Assembly: GCA_016721725.1 (NCBI GenBank)
Contig: JADKHN010000006.1
Span: forward strand, 1,052,992-1,116,991
Direction of reading: 5' to 3'
Origin: Chitinophagaceae bacterium
GTDB lineage: Bacteria; Bacteroidota; Bacteroidia; Chitinophagales; Chitinophagaceae
DNA length: 64,000 nt
The translations under genes and the position numbers were made by a program. Numbering within the stretch: position 1 is the first letter of the stretch; the number at the start of each line of letters is the position of its first letter. The notes beneath the pieces are model-generated. The model had not been told where the DNA came from. It saw only the letters and a program-made list of their open reading frames with translations, and ran no database searches. Below, in pieces: positions 7,849-15,961 of this stretch.

Positions 7849-8453
7849 TCCCGGATATGCAAACCCTGATCTTCGCCACCCATAATGCAAATAAAGCCGC
7901 AGAGGTCCTGGCTGTCCTGGGGGATCGATTCCGCATCATCACGCTGAAGGATGCGGGTATTGTGGATGAGATACCCGAACCCCACGAAACACTGGAAGCC
8001 AATGCTACGGAAAAATCAACGACCATTCACCGGCTCACCGGTCAAAACTGCTTCAGTGAAGATACCGGGCTCGAAACCGAAGCGCTTCACGGCGAACCGG
8101 GTGTAAAAAGTGCCCGCTATGCCGGAGAAGGAAGGGATTTCAATGAGAATCTTGAGAAGCTGCTGTCCAGATTAAGATCCGCGGAAAACCGGCAGGCCCG
8201 TTTCAGGACCGTGATCTCCCTGATCCTGAACGGCAGGGAATACCAGTTTGAAGGCATTTGTCCGGGCAGGATCATTGAAGATAAAAGAGGGTTGAATGGA
8301 TTCGGGTACGACCCGGTTTTCATTCCTGATGGCTCGGATAAAACCTTTGCCGAAATGACCCTGGAAGAAAAGAACCTGTACAGCCATCGTAAAAAAGCCA
8401 TGGAAAAACTGATCACTTTTTTAAAACAATACAATGCCCAGGATCAAAATTGA
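7845..8453 (+). CDS. rdgB: XTP/dITP diphosphatase (RdgB/HAM1 family)
   Basis: This enzyme hydrolyses non-canonical purine nucleoside triphosphates (ITP, dITP, XTP) to monophosphates and keeps them out of DNA and RNA. Motifs are TLIFATHNANKAAEVL at the N-terminus, FSEDTGLETEALHGEPGVKSARYAG and GFGYDPVFIPDG, all family signatures. The ATG at 7845 overlaps the upstream stop as ATGA and gives 202 residues. The ATG at 7857, which begins MQTLIFATHN, fits family starts even better. An upstream frame start at 7812 is less likely. The 3' end overlaps the thioesterase gene by 20 nt. Confidence 0.93.
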   Translation: MIPDMQTLIFATHNANKAAEVLAVLGDRFRIITLKDAGIVDEIPEPHETLEANATEKSTTIHRLTGQNCFSEDTGLETEALHGEPGVKSARYAGEGRDFNENLEKLLSRLRSAENRQARFRTVISLILNGREYQFEGICPGRIIEDKRGLNGFGYDPVFIPDGSDKTFAEMTLEEKNLYSHRKKAMEKLITFLKQYNAQDQN

Positions 8454-8868
8454 GTTGCCCGAAAAAACCCTGTTCACCGTGACTGTTCCGGTCAGGATCA
8501 GCGATATCAATTATGGAAACCATGTGGGAAACGACGCCTTTGTCTCCATCCTGCATGAAGCCCGGGTGAAATGGTTGAAATCCTGTGGTTTTACCGAACT
8601 GGATATCGATGGAACCGGCCTGATCATGAGTGACCTGTCGGTTGAATTCAAGAACGAATCCCTTTATGGCGATCAGATTATCGTGCGGCTTTTCACCGGG
8701 GAGATCGGCAGAGTGAATTTCGAACTTTACTATGAACTGACTACCCAAAGAACTGAGCAGCCCCTGTTACTGGCCAAAGCCAGGACGAATATGGTCTGTT
8801 TCGATTATAAAGCCAGGAAAACAGTGGCTGTACCGGAAAAACTCCTGGCCATAATAAACGTTCAATAA
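8434..8868 (+). CDS. Hotdog-fold acyl-CoA thioesterase
   Basis: This 144-residue protein has the 4-hydroxybenzoyl-CoA thioesterase-like hotdog pattern: VPVRISDINYGNHVGNDAF with the aspartate and the NYGNH turn, HEARVKWLKSCGF, a central strand EFKNESLYGDQI, and the final AKARTNMVCFD strand. It would hydrolyse acyl-CoA or acyl-ACP in the cytoplasm; the chain specificity cannot be read. It overlaps rdgB by 20 nt at its start and the convergent aroE by 7 nt at its end. Confidence 0.85.
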   Translation: MPRIKIELPEKTLFTVTVPVRISDINYGNHVGNDAFVSILHEARVKWLKSCGFTELDIDGTGLIMSDLSVEFKNESLYGDQIIVRLFTGEIGRVNFELYYELTTQRTEQPLLLAKARTNMVCFDYKARKTVAVPEKLLAIINVQ

Positions 8869-9602
8869 GCATTCCAGATCTTCCAGCTTTCTTCTGCCTG
8901 GATGATGAGCATTTCATACCCGTTCTTAATGAAGGCGCCCCTTTCTTCCCCCTTTGCCAGGAATAAGGTTTTTTCCGGGTTATAGACCAGGTCGTACAAG
9001 AAATGGCCTTGATCCAGGAATTCATAAGGCAGATCCGGGCAGGCATCCAGTTCAGGGTAAGTTCCCAGTGGGGTGGTGTTGATGATCAGCCGGTATTCCT
9101 CCAGTATATCCCGATTCAGATCCCGATAAGACAGGTCTTCCCGGTTCTTTGGGTCCCTGCTCACCACGCGGTGACCGATATTGTTTTTTTGCAGGACAAA
9201 TCTTACGGCCGCCGAAGCCCCGCCAGTTCCCAGCACAAGCGCCTTATGGTGCCCTTCACGGAGATTTGGTATAAGAGAACGCTCAAACCCAATTACATCC
9301 GTATTATACCCGGATAACTTCCTATCCTCCGAGATCCTGATGCAATTACAGGCTTTCAGTCCATCCGGGATGGCGCTGGTATCATCCAGCAGGTCCAGTA
9401 CCGATCGTTTGAAAGGGATGGTGACATTGAGCCCGGCCAGGTCGGGCCGGGTATCGATCAACCCGGGCAGTTCATCGATCGATGAGAGTGGAAATTGCTC
9501 ATACAGCCGATCGTGAAGACCTTCCTGCATGAATTTTTCGGTGAAATAACGTTGGGAGAACGAATGGGTCAGGGGGTTTCCTATGATGCCATACCGGACC
9601 AT
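8862..9602 (-). CDS. aroE: Shikimate dehydrogenase
   Basis: This 246-residue NADPH enzyme reduces 3-dehydroshikimate to shikimate in aromatic amino acid synthesis. Visible motifs are GNPLTHSFSQRYF (shikimate binding, residues 8-20), NVTIPFK with the catalytic lysine near residue 65, GYNTD with the aspartate near 102, and the nucleotide-binding ALVLGTGGASAAVRF. The start shares one base with the stop of the upstream gene (TGATG), indicating coupling. Length is slightly shorter than E. coli AroE (272) but normal for Bacteroidetes. Confidence 0.94.
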   Translation of the reverse strand: MVRYGIIGNPLTHSFSQRYFTEKFMQEGLHDRLYEQFPLSSIDELPGLIDTRPDLAGLNVTIPFKRSVLDLLDDTSAIPDGLKACNCIRISEDRKLSGYNTDVIGFERSLIPNLREGHHKALVLGTGGASAAVRFVLQKNNIGHRVVSRDPKNREDLSYRDLNRDILEEYRLIINTTPLGTYPELDACPDLPYEFLDQGHFLYDLVYNPEKTLFLAKGEERGAFIKNGYEMLIIQAEESWKIWNAY

Positions 9603-10372
9603 CAGCCCTCTTTATTATCGAGGTACAGGTAAAAAGTATCTCCCCTTAACCCGATGCGCATGGCTTCCAGGGGGATCACTTCGGTAGGTGCTATATTACC
9701 CAGGTTGACATTACAGCCCACCAGTTCAAGGAAATAAAGTTGCTGGGCTTTTTGCGGCGCTTCCCAGATGATCTTCTCTTCGGGGATCTGGGTCAGTATC
9801 TCCTGGACCAGTCCTTCCCTGACCTCCCCGGTACCCCGGTAAATCCCCACATTACCCGCTTCACGAGCCTCGGCGATCACATAAGTAGATCCCGCTTCCA
9901 GTTCAGCCTTCATCAGTTCGATCCATTTATAAGGCGGAATGATATGGGCGGCATCCTTACTGCCCACTTCGCTCAGTACGATGCCGTACTTGGTCAGCTT
10001 TTCGATATAGCCGCATTTTTCGGCGTGCGGGATATTGATGGACCCGTCGCTGACCTCCATGTAACCGACACCGAATTCCTTGCAGATATCGATATAGTCT
10101 TCAAACTGGTTACGGATGAGGAAGGCTTCAAACAGGGTTCCTCCGAAATAAACCGGTATATCAAAAGAGCGGTAAACTTCCAGCTTTTCTTTCAGGTTGG
10201 GGGTGACATAGGCCGTACCAAAACCCAGTTTCACCACATCCACGTGCGGGTGGGCCACACTCATGAAATTCCGGGCTTCCTCGATGCTGAGTCCTTTGTC
10301 CATCACCATGGTTATACCCTGGTTCCGGGGTTTGCTCTTTCTTTCCGGTATCTGTGACAGGTTGAAATTCAT
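9602..10372 (-). CDS. Phosphosulfolactate synthase-like protein (ComA family)
   Basis: The chosen ATG at 10372 gives 256 residues. ComA adds sulfite to phosphoenolpyruvate to form 2-phospho-3-sulfolactate. Family-like segments are GITMVMDKGLSIEEARNF, VDVVKLGFGTAYV, PVYFGGTLFEAFLIR, YMEVSDGSINIP, GIVLSEVGSKD and TYVIAEAREAGNVGIY. These phosphate- and metal-binding segments of the barrel look complete. In Bacteroidetes the product could feed sulfonated metabolites or sulfonolipids, but that is inference. A longer frame upstream is rejected because TATCTTTG at 10392-10399 looks like the promoter. It is coupled to aroE by a TGATG overlap. Confidence 0.85.
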   Translation of the reverse strand: MNFNLSQIPERKSKPRNQGITMVMDKGLSIEEARNFMSVAHPHVDVVKLGFGTAYVTPNLKEKLEVYRSFDIPVYFGGTLFEAFLIRNQFEDYIDICKEFGVGYMEVSDGSINIPHAEKCGYIEKLTKYGIVLSEVGSKDAAHIIPPYKWIELMKAELEAGSTYVIAEAREAGNVGIYRGTGEVREGLVQEILTQIPEEKIIWEAPQKAQQLYFLELVGCNVNLGNIAPTEVIPLEAMRIGLRGDTFYLYLDNKEG

Positions 10373-10391
10373 ACAATTGATTTTATGGATG

Positions 10392-10399
10392 CAAAGATA
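10392..10399 (-). promoter_or_regulatory. -7 box TATCTTTG upstream of the ComA-like gene
   Basis: This perfect TAnnTTTG on the minus strand lies 19 nt before the chosen ATG at 10372 and inside the longer open frame. It therefore supports the shorter start. Confidence 0.65.
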
Positions 10400-10438
10400 A
10401 CCCCAATGGGGCAAAAGCCATCATCCACAGCAAGATGA

Positions 10439-11860
10439 TCAGATGGATTTTCTTTTTTTGAACCTGGCGATGAGGTCCACCACCTGTTGGTTCTGCAGTA
10501 TCGCGGGATTGATCTCAATGAATTTCTTCACCAGCTTGGGATTACGGTCCATGCCTTGTTCCAGGAAGAGGAGGGCTTCCTTCGACTTACCCATTGCGTA
10601 CAATACGGCGCTTTTATAAAACAGGAATATGGGTTTGCCTTCCGATTGCTCAAAGGCGAATCCGGCGTATTCCAGGGCCTCTTCGAACATTTCGGCCTTA
10701 TAGAGGCATTTCAGCAATTCGATCCAGCCATTCATGTTCTTTGGCCTCACCCTGACCACATTGCCGAAATAAGTTATGGCGTCGTCCAGTTTGTTCAGTT
10801 GCATGTAACACTGTCCCATGGCCAGGTTATACTCAGGTTGGAGTTGATGGATGCGCATGGCATTATCGAGGTGCTTGACCGCGCTGTCCCAATTGGCCTC
10901 ATTCATATAGGTACAGGCGATCTTGTAATGCAGTTGGCTGTCATCGGGATTCAGGTGACTGGCTTTCCGGTAATTGAAACGAGCCTGGGCGAAATTTCCC
11001 GTCTTATCGTAACAATGTCCGATCGCTTCATAGATCACATCTTCCGGGCGAGATAGTTCGAGCACTTTCTCCAATACTTCCACGGCTTCTTTATAACGGC
11101 GCAAACGGATCAGGGCATCGCCCATGTTCCGCCAGGCGTAATCGAATTTTTCATCGATGGCGACGGCATACTGATAGGCGTCGATGGCTTTCTCATAGAG
11201 TTTTAACCCCTGGTAGGCCGCAGCGAGGTTGAACCAGGCCAGTTCGTTGAACGGGAAATCCTCGATGATCTGCTGGTGCAACCGGATCCCCTCCTCATTA
11301 CGGCCGGTGAAATCGGTCCAGAAGCAGATCTTATACAAGGCCTCTTCATTATTGGGTTCCTGCTCCAGGATCATTTTAAGGCAATCGAAGACCTTTTCAA
11401 AGCTTTCATAATCATCATAGACATCGGCCAGTTCGAATAACAGGTCGATCCGCTCATCCCCCTGGAAATCATCAATCGCGGCTTCCAGGACCGAGGCTGC
11501 TTTTTGCTGCATATCCAGGGCCAGGTAGGCATCGGTCTTCAGAATATAGAGATTGGTATCCTTACTATCCAGCAGCTCAGCCTGTTCCAGGATATCCAGG
11601 GCTTCCCGGTATTGGCGAAGGGCGATCATCAGGTCGGCCTTTTTCAGTAATAAGCTGGAGGAATAAGGGTATTGCCGGATTCCGTATTCAGCGGCTTCCA
11701 GGGCCTTTTCCAATTGTTCCTTCTCGTCGAAATAATCGATGATCCGTTCAAATGAATCTTCTTCGATATAAGAGTTGGATTTGCCGTTCCGTAGGTTGTC
11801 AAATTGCTGGAGCAATGCCTTTAATTCGTCCCTGTCCTGGCGGTAAGGAGATTTACTCAT
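10439..11860 (-). CDS. Tetratricopeptide repeat protein
   Basis: This 473-residue protein is built almost wholly of TPR motifs from about residue 45 to 440, for example AWFNLAAAYQGLKLYEKAIDAY and LHYKIACTYMNEANWDSAVKHL. There is no signal peptide or membrane span, so it is probably a cytoplasmic scaffold. It ends in a basic RFKKRKSI tail. The partner is unknown. It is followed 66 nt later by the ComA-like and aroE genes in the same direction, but a separate promoter box lies before them. Confidence 0.9.
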   Translation of the reverse strand: MSKSPYRQDRDELKALLQQFDNLRNGKSNSYIEEDSFERIIDYFDEKEQLEKALEAAEYGIRQYPYSSSLLLKKADLMIALRQYREALDILEQAELLDSKDTNLYILKTDAYLALDMQQKAASVLEAAIDDFQGDERIDLLFELADVYDDYESFEKVFDCLKMILEQEPNNEEALYKICFWTDFTGRNEEGIRLHQQIIEDFPFNELAWFNLAAAYQGLKLYEKAIDAYQYAVAIDEKFDYAWRNMGDALIRLRRYKEAVEVLEKVLELSRPEDVIYEAIGHCYDKTGNFAQARFNYRKASHLNPDDSQLHYKIACTYMNEANWDSAVKHLDNAMRIHQLQPEYNLAMGQCYMQLNKLDDAITYFGNVVRVRPKNMNGWIELLKCLYKAEMFEEALEYAGFAFEQSEGKPIFLFYKSAVLYAMGKSKEALLFLEQGMDRNPKLVKKFIEINPAILQNQQVVDLIARFKKRKSI

Positions 11861-11968
11861 CTTGTGTAGGTTATTGTAAATTAACCCCTTTTGAATAAAA
11901 ATCCAAGCATTTGTAACAATTTTTATGTTTAAACGTTAAAATAGTGTAAAAAGAAATGATAAGCGGTA

Positions 11969-11999
11969 CTTGTTTACCAATTTTTTTTCAATATATTTG
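11969..11999 (+). promoter_or_regulatory. Promoter of the small secreted protein gene
   Basis: CTTG (11969-11972) is followed after 19 nt by TATATTTG (11992-11999), a perfect TAnnTTTG. The ATG lies 19 nt further on at 12019. Confidence 0.7.
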
Positions 12000-12018
12000 T
12001 CTTGAAAATTAAACACCG

Positions 12019-12369
12019 ATGAGGAAAATAACCAAAATGTTACTGATCATGCCTGCGCTTACCGGCATTGTATTCAGTGCTTTGGCTGACAGGGGCATTG
12101 GAAAAAAAACCAAGAACCGGGTGGACATGAATATTTCCACTGCAGGTGGTTTTAAGAACTCGATTTCACTTAATCTCAGGTCCGGTCTTAAATATACCGG
12201 AAGCTTGCTGGTGCAGCAACAAAACAGTGGTTCCAGTATCTTGAACAATTCCCTGGTGACTTATCAAAAAGGCAATACCGTGTACATCGTGCCCTCCAGG
12301 CAGGTTGTGGCTGTTCCCGATATGAAGCCAGGTTACACCGGAATGAAGATCATCATCAAACCTCATTAA
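12019..12369 (+). CDS. Small exported hypothetical protein
   Basis: This 116-residue protein has a basic start (MRKITKM), a hydrophobic segment LLIMPALTGIVFSALA and a likely signal peptidase site after ALA. The mature part of about 93 residues is polar and rich in Ser, Asn and Gly, with beta-strand character (ISLNLRSGLKY, NTVYIVPSRQVVAV). I recognise no domain. It has its own promoter and terminator, so it is a single-gene transcript. Confidence 0.75.
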   Translation: MRKITKMLLIMPALTGIVFSALADRGIGKKTKNRVDMNISTAGGFKNSISLNLRSGLKYTGSLLVQQQNSGSSILNNSLVTYQKGNTVYIVPSRQVVAVPDMKPGYTGMKIIIKPH

Positions 12370-12372
12370 TAG

Positions 12373-12400
12373 AAAAACCCTCCAAACCGGAGGGTTTTTT
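12373..12400 (+). terminator. Terminator of the small secreted protein gene
   Basis: An ACCCTCC / GGAGGGT stem with a short loop is followed by six T. The A-run on the other side makes it usable in both directions, which would also end transcription of the convergent gene at 12417. Confidence 0.85.
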
Positions 12401-12416
12401 AATATCCGCGTTTTTA

Positions 12417-13088
12417 TCAATTTCCTTTTTTCAATTGCTGGTTCTCTTCATAGGTCATCACCCGGTAACCCGAGGTTGGGAAATCGAATTTGGCGATCTG
12501 TACGGCTTCGTAACTGATCTTCGACAAGGTATATTTGAATTTCATCTTTCCCGATTCGATCTCATACTCCATCGCCAGTCCGGGCAGGTTGGCAAAAGTA
12601 GGATCGTATTCCTTATTGGCGGGAACCAGGTCAGGTGAATAATAAACGGCAAAACTCTTGCCATCACTCATCTTGGCGATCGCTTTCTTACAGGGATAAC
12701 CCGCGATCGTTTTGGTTTCACCGGTAAGGCTGAAGCTGATGTCCTGGTAGGCTTTATTCTTGGCTTCCCAGTTCTCCCGCGTCAGTTTGATCATCAGTTT
12801 CTGTCCGCTGAATTCTTTCAGGATAACCGCGGCCCCTGTCTTTGCGTTGTGAATGGTGGTCTCATTACCCAGCACAGAGACCATCTCCGTGCGGCTGTTA
12901 TTCCCCTTCAGGTAGACCGTGGTGGTCGCCCCGTCGAGTGCATCACCCTTTTGCGGAACCGCATTTCCGGTTTGGATCGACATATCGTAAACCAGCGTAC
13001 CCTCCGCCATGACCTTCTGGCCCGAAACAACGGTAGATCCGGTGAGCAAAAAAGCCAGTAATCCCAATCCCATCATTCTCTTTTTCAT
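12417..13088 (-). CDS. Exported DUF4412/GLPGLI-like protein
   Basis: This 223-residue protein has a clear signal peptide (MKKRMMGLGLLAFLLTGSTVVSGQ, cut near residue 24). The mature part resembles Bacteroidetes DUF4412 or GLPGLI proteins: an early EGTLVYDMSI strand, a KTIAGYPCKKAIAKMSDGK segment with the family's glycine-tyrosine-cysteine pattern, VYYSPDLVP, then LPGLAMEYEI. Such proteins are periplasmic or outer-membrane-associated and their function is not established. A weak -7 box (TATCTTTA, 13107-13114) lies upstream. Confidence 0.75.
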   Translation of the reverse strand: MKKRMMGLGLLAFLLTGSTVVSGQKVMAEGTLVYDMSIQTGNAVPQKGDALDGATTTVYLKGNNSRTEMVSVLGNETTIHNAKTGAAVILKEFSGQKLMIKLTRENWEAKNKAYQDISFSLTGETKTIAGYPCKKAIAKMSDGKSFAVYYSPDLVPANKEYDPTFANLPGLAMEYEIESGKMKFKYTLSKISYEAVQIAKFDFPTSGYRVMTYEENQQLKKGN

Positions 13089-13150
13089 TTGATCATTCTA
13101 TTTGTATAAAGATAATAAAATCCCGTGCCACGTTCACTTCAGCAGGAAAT

Positions 13151-13190
13151 AAAAACGGCCTGCAAGGGGTAAAACCTCCTACAGGCCGTT
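13151..13190 (-). terminator. Terminator of yidC
   Basis: A 9-bp AACGGCCTG / CAGGCCGTT stem is followed on the minus strand by TTTTT. It lies 16 bases after the yidC stop codon. Confidence 0.85.
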
Positions 13191-13205
13191 ATTTTAACTA
13201 AACTT

Positions 13206-15059
13206 TTATCGTTTGCTGTTCTTGTTCTTCAGATCCTGCAGTTTTTTCTGGCTTTCCTGCATGGCCTGCATCCGTTCCTGCAGTTTGCTTTGCTTCACCG
13301 GTTTCTTTTTGTTCTCCTCGATCTGTAACCGGATCTTATCATGATTGATCACATATTTCTGGATGACGATCTGGAGGATCAGGGTGATGGTATTGGAAAC
13401 GGTATAATACCAGGTCAGCGCGGCGGGTAAGCGATTGAACACCCCCAGCAAGAGGACCGGGAAGATATAAGGCATATACTTCATCACCGGGTTGCTGTTA
13501 TCCTGCATACTGCTCATGCTGTAGACCGAGATGATCAGGCTGGTCAATACAGCCAGTAAGGTAAACAGACTGATGTGGCTGCCGTATAAGGTATCGAGCA
13601 GGGGGACATGGCCAAAATCCAGGATGGAATCATAAGAGGCCAGGTTCTTCGCCCATAAGAAACTTTCATTTCGCAGGGAAATATTCGACTGGAAGAAATA
13701 GTACAGCGACATGAAGATGGGGATCTGCAGCAAGGCGGGCAGACATCCGCCCAGCGGACTTACACCGGCGGTCTTCCACAATTTCATCTGTTCCATGCTG
13801 AACGCCTGTTTATCATCCCCGCATTTCTCCCGAAGCGCATCCAGCTCAGGTTTCAGGGCCTTCATCTTGGCGCCGCTCAGGTAACTTTTGTATAATATCG
13901 GTGATGTGATCAAACGGATCAATAAGGTCAGCAACAAGATGACCATGCCATAACTGGCCACATTCTTACGCAGAAAATCCCAGATCGGTAACAGAAAATG
14001 TCGGTTGATGTATTTGACGAATGCAAAGATCCCTTCGCCGTAAGGTACGATGTTCTGCATCTGGTTGCCGTATTTCTTAAGGACATTATAATCACTCGGA
14101 CCATAATACAACTGCAGCGGGACCTGCGCCTTGACCGCTCCTGCCGGCAGGCTGATCCGGCAATTGGCCGTTGCCTGGGCCACAATATGCATCGAATCAT
14201 CCGGGACCGTCCAGGCCACATCGGCGCCGGAGAATTTATTTTTGGCGATGATCGCGGAAAGGAAGAATTGTTGCTTGACGCTCAGCCAGTCCAGGGGCTT
14301 ATCGAATTTCTTGTCGTTCGAACTGGCCATGGATTTATAATCATAATCACCCTCTTTCACATATCCCAATTGAGCCTGTTGCTTTTCATAAGAGATCACT
14401 TTTTCTACCTGGGGGGCTTCCGTCTGCCAGTTCAGGTTAAGGGTATTCTGGCTCACCAGCCTGTCGGCCCCGTCCAGGGAGATATTGAGGTCGATCATGT
14501 AATCGCCCGGGTGCAGGCTGTATTGGTGAATGATCTCACGGCCTGATGAATCTTTCAGGGTAAAAGAGATGCTTTCCCCTTTATCCGCATTGATGGTCCT
14601 GGTGCCGGGTACGAATAAAAGGTCACCGGTATAGGCGATCTGGTTGGCCACTACATTGATCGGGTACGACAACTTGTTGAAACCCCCATTCTCCAATACA
14701 AGCGGCTTGCCATCGTAACGCTTGAACTTTTTCAATTCAACCGTTTTGGGTTGTCCTCCTTTATTGGAAAAGCCGATCTTAAGTACTTCGTTTTCCAGGA
14801 TGGTCAGCACTTCTTTGACAGAATCGGGTGTTTTGAAAGCCGTGGCGATCCCCTGCTGATTCAATTTGCGCAAAGAATCCGCTTTAAGTGAATCGAGACG
14901 GGCAGCGGTCACATTGATCTTGGGCTTGGTTGCCGCGATCGAATCCTCGATCCTTTTCTGCTCGGCCAGGTAAGCCTGGTTACTGCGACTGTTGAAGTAA
15001 AACATACCCACCAATAAAACCCCGATCAAAATAAACCCAATGACCGTATTTCTGTCCAT
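13206..15059 (-). CDS. yidC: Membrane protein insertase YidC
   Basis: From the ATG at 15059 the protein has 617 residues. It begins MDRNTVIGFILIGVLLVGMF, the usual N-terminal anchor, followed by a large periplasmic beta domain to about residue 340. A five-helix insertase core follows: WDFLRKNVASYGMVILLLTLLIRL, SYLSGAKMKALKPE, GGCLPALLQIPIFMSLYYFF and later spans. The conserved arginine of the hydrophilic groove is in LLIRLIT. The tail is basic. YidC inserts and folds inner-membrane proteins alone or with Sec. An ATG two codons upstream (15065) is equally possible. A longer frame is rejected because TACCTTTG at 15085-15092 lies inside it. Confidence 0.95.
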   Translation of the reverse strand: MDRNTVIGFILIGVLLVGMFYFNSRSNQAYLAEQKRIEDSIAATKPKINVTAARLDSLKADSLRKLNQQGIATAFKTPDSVKEVLTILENEVLKIGFSNKGGQPKTVELKKFKRYDGKPLVLENGGFNKLSYPINVVANQIAYTGDLLFVPGTRTINADKGESISFTLKDSSGREIIHQYSLHPGDYMIDLNISLDGADRLVSQNTLNLNWQTEAPQVEKVISYEKQQAQLGYVKEGDYDYKSMASSNDKKFDKPLDWLSVKQQFFLSAIIAKNKFSGADVAWTVPDDSMHIVAQATANCRISLPAGAVKAQVPLQLYYGPSDYNVLKKYGNQMQNIVPYGEGIFAFVKYINRHFLLPIWDFLRKNVASYGMVILLLTLLIRLITSPILYKSYLSGAKMKALKPELDALREKCGDDKQAFSMEQMKLWKTAGVSPLGGCLPALLQIPIFMSLYYFFQSNISLRNESFLWAKNLASYDSILDFGHVPLLDTLYGSHISLFTLLAVLTSLIISVYSMSSMQDNSNPVMKYMPYIFPVLLLGVFNRLPAALTWYYTVSNTITLILQIVIQKYVINHDKIRLQIEENKKKPVKQSKLQERMQAMQESQKKLQDLKNKNSKR

Positions 15060-15084
15060 TCCCATATCTGATATTTTAAGTTGC

Positions 15085-15092
15085 CAAAGGTA
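15085..15092 (-). promoter_or_regulatory. -7 box TACCTTTG of yidC
   Basis: This perfect TAnnTTTG lies on the minus strand, 25 nt before the ATG at 15059. It decides against longer starts of yidC. Confidence 0.65.
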
Positions 15093-15138
15093 GTTAAAGT
15101 TTGCAGTACCCGCCTTACCGATTATCATTAAGCCGGGT

Positions 15139-15172
15139 AAAAAAGGAATGCCCTTTTTGTCAAAAAGGGCAT
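15139..15172 (-). terminator. Terminator of rplY
   Basis: ATGCCCTTTTTG pairs with CAAAAAGGGCAT in an almost uninterrupted stem; six T follow on the minus strand. It sits between rplY and yidC. Confidence 0.85.
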
Positions 15173-15191
15173 TTCGGTAGATTCTGTTACC

Positions 15192-15827
15192 TTATTTTTT
15201 TGCGGCAGGAGCGGCGGCTGCCGGTGTTGCAGTGGCGGCAGGTGCTGCGGCGGCCTTGGGTGCAGTGGCTTCTTCCTGCTTCAGCTGACGGGTCATGGAA
15301 ACAGAAGCAATGGGAATACGGGGAGAGTTCAGCACTTCCATATTCTCCAGCTTTACATCCTCCACCCTGATATTGGCATTCAGTTCGAGTCCGTTGATAT
15401 CCACATCGATCTGCTCTTTCAGGTATTTGGGGAAAGCCTTTACTTTCAGTGATTTCATCTTGGTCATCAGTTTACCGCCCGCCTTTACACCGGCCGGGGT
15501 ACCCACGAATTTGAGGGGCAGGGTAACGATGACCTTCTTATCGTCGACCAGCTCCAGGAAATCCAGGTGGATCAGGGCGTCGGTCACTTTATCGAACTGA
15601 ATGTCCTTCAGTACGCAGCGGTAAGTTTTACCATCAATGCTGATCTCGGCCAGCATGAACTCGGGTGTATAAACGATGTCTTTGAATGCCGTTGCAGGGG
15701 CTGAGAAATTGATCTCATTGGAACCACCATAAATTACACCTGGCACGAGTTGCTGAGAGCGAAGTTGGCGGGTGGCTTTTTTTCCGCTTTCGGTCCTCAG
15801 TTGTCCTTCGATTGTAATTGATTTCAT
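15192..15827 (-). CDS. rplY: Large ribosomal subunit protein bL25 (CTC form)
   Basis: The ATG at 15827 gives 211 residues starting MKSITIEGQLRTESGKKATRQL, followed by LVPGVIYGG, the 5S rRNA-binding L25 domain, and then the CTC beta domain with LKFVGTPAGVKAGGKL and a long Ala/Pro/Lys tail (EATAPKAAAAPAATATP). This is the long general-stress form rather than the short E. coli form. The open frame extends upstream through a heptamer array, but TACCTTTG at 15853-15860 marks the promoter, so the shorter start is right. Confidence 0.93.
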   Translation of the reverse strand: MKSITIEGQLRTESGKKATRQLRSQQLVPGVIYGGSNEINFSAPATAFKDIVYTPEFMLAEISIDGKTYRCVLKDIQFDKVTDALIHLDFLELVDDKKVIVTLPLKFVGTPAGVKAGGKLMTKMKSLKVKAFPKYLKEQIDVDINGLELNANIRVEDVKLENMEVLNSPRIPIASVSMTRQLKQEEATAPKAAAAPAATATPAAAAPAAKK

Positions 15828-15852
15828 TGTAAATGTATTTTTTTGTGAGGCG

Positions 15853-15860
15853 CAAAGGTA
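15853..15860 (-). promoter_or_regulatory. -7 box TACCTTTG of rplY
   Basis: This perfect TAnnTTTG lies on the minus strand, 25 nt before the rplY ATG. Its -33 region falls inside the neighbouring heptamer array (CTTTTAAC at the expected distance). Confidence 0.7.
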
Positions 15861-15868
15861 AGGATAAT

Positions 15869-15961
15869 GGTTGAAAGTTAAAAGTTGAAAGTTAGCCCCA
15901 TTACAGAAAGGATCTGCTCTTTGGACCAACCTTCAACTTTTAACTTTCAACCTTCAACCTT
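15869..15961. repeat. Heptamer inverted pair with 30-nt core between prs and rplY
   Basis: The left arm (15869-15895) is GTTGAAA, GTTAAAA, GTTGAAA and a partial unit. The right arm (15926-15961) is five units of the type TCAACCT / TTAACTT. The arms are near-perfect reverse complements over about 22 bp and enclose a 30-nt core. The outer end of the right arm touches the prs stop codon (15960-15962). Confidence 0.9.

Noticed and set aside
15828..15929. N-terminal extension of rplY through the heptamer array
   Set aside because: The extension holds the -7 box TACCTTTG and repeat-derived residues; L25 proteins start at MKSITIEGQ-like sequences.
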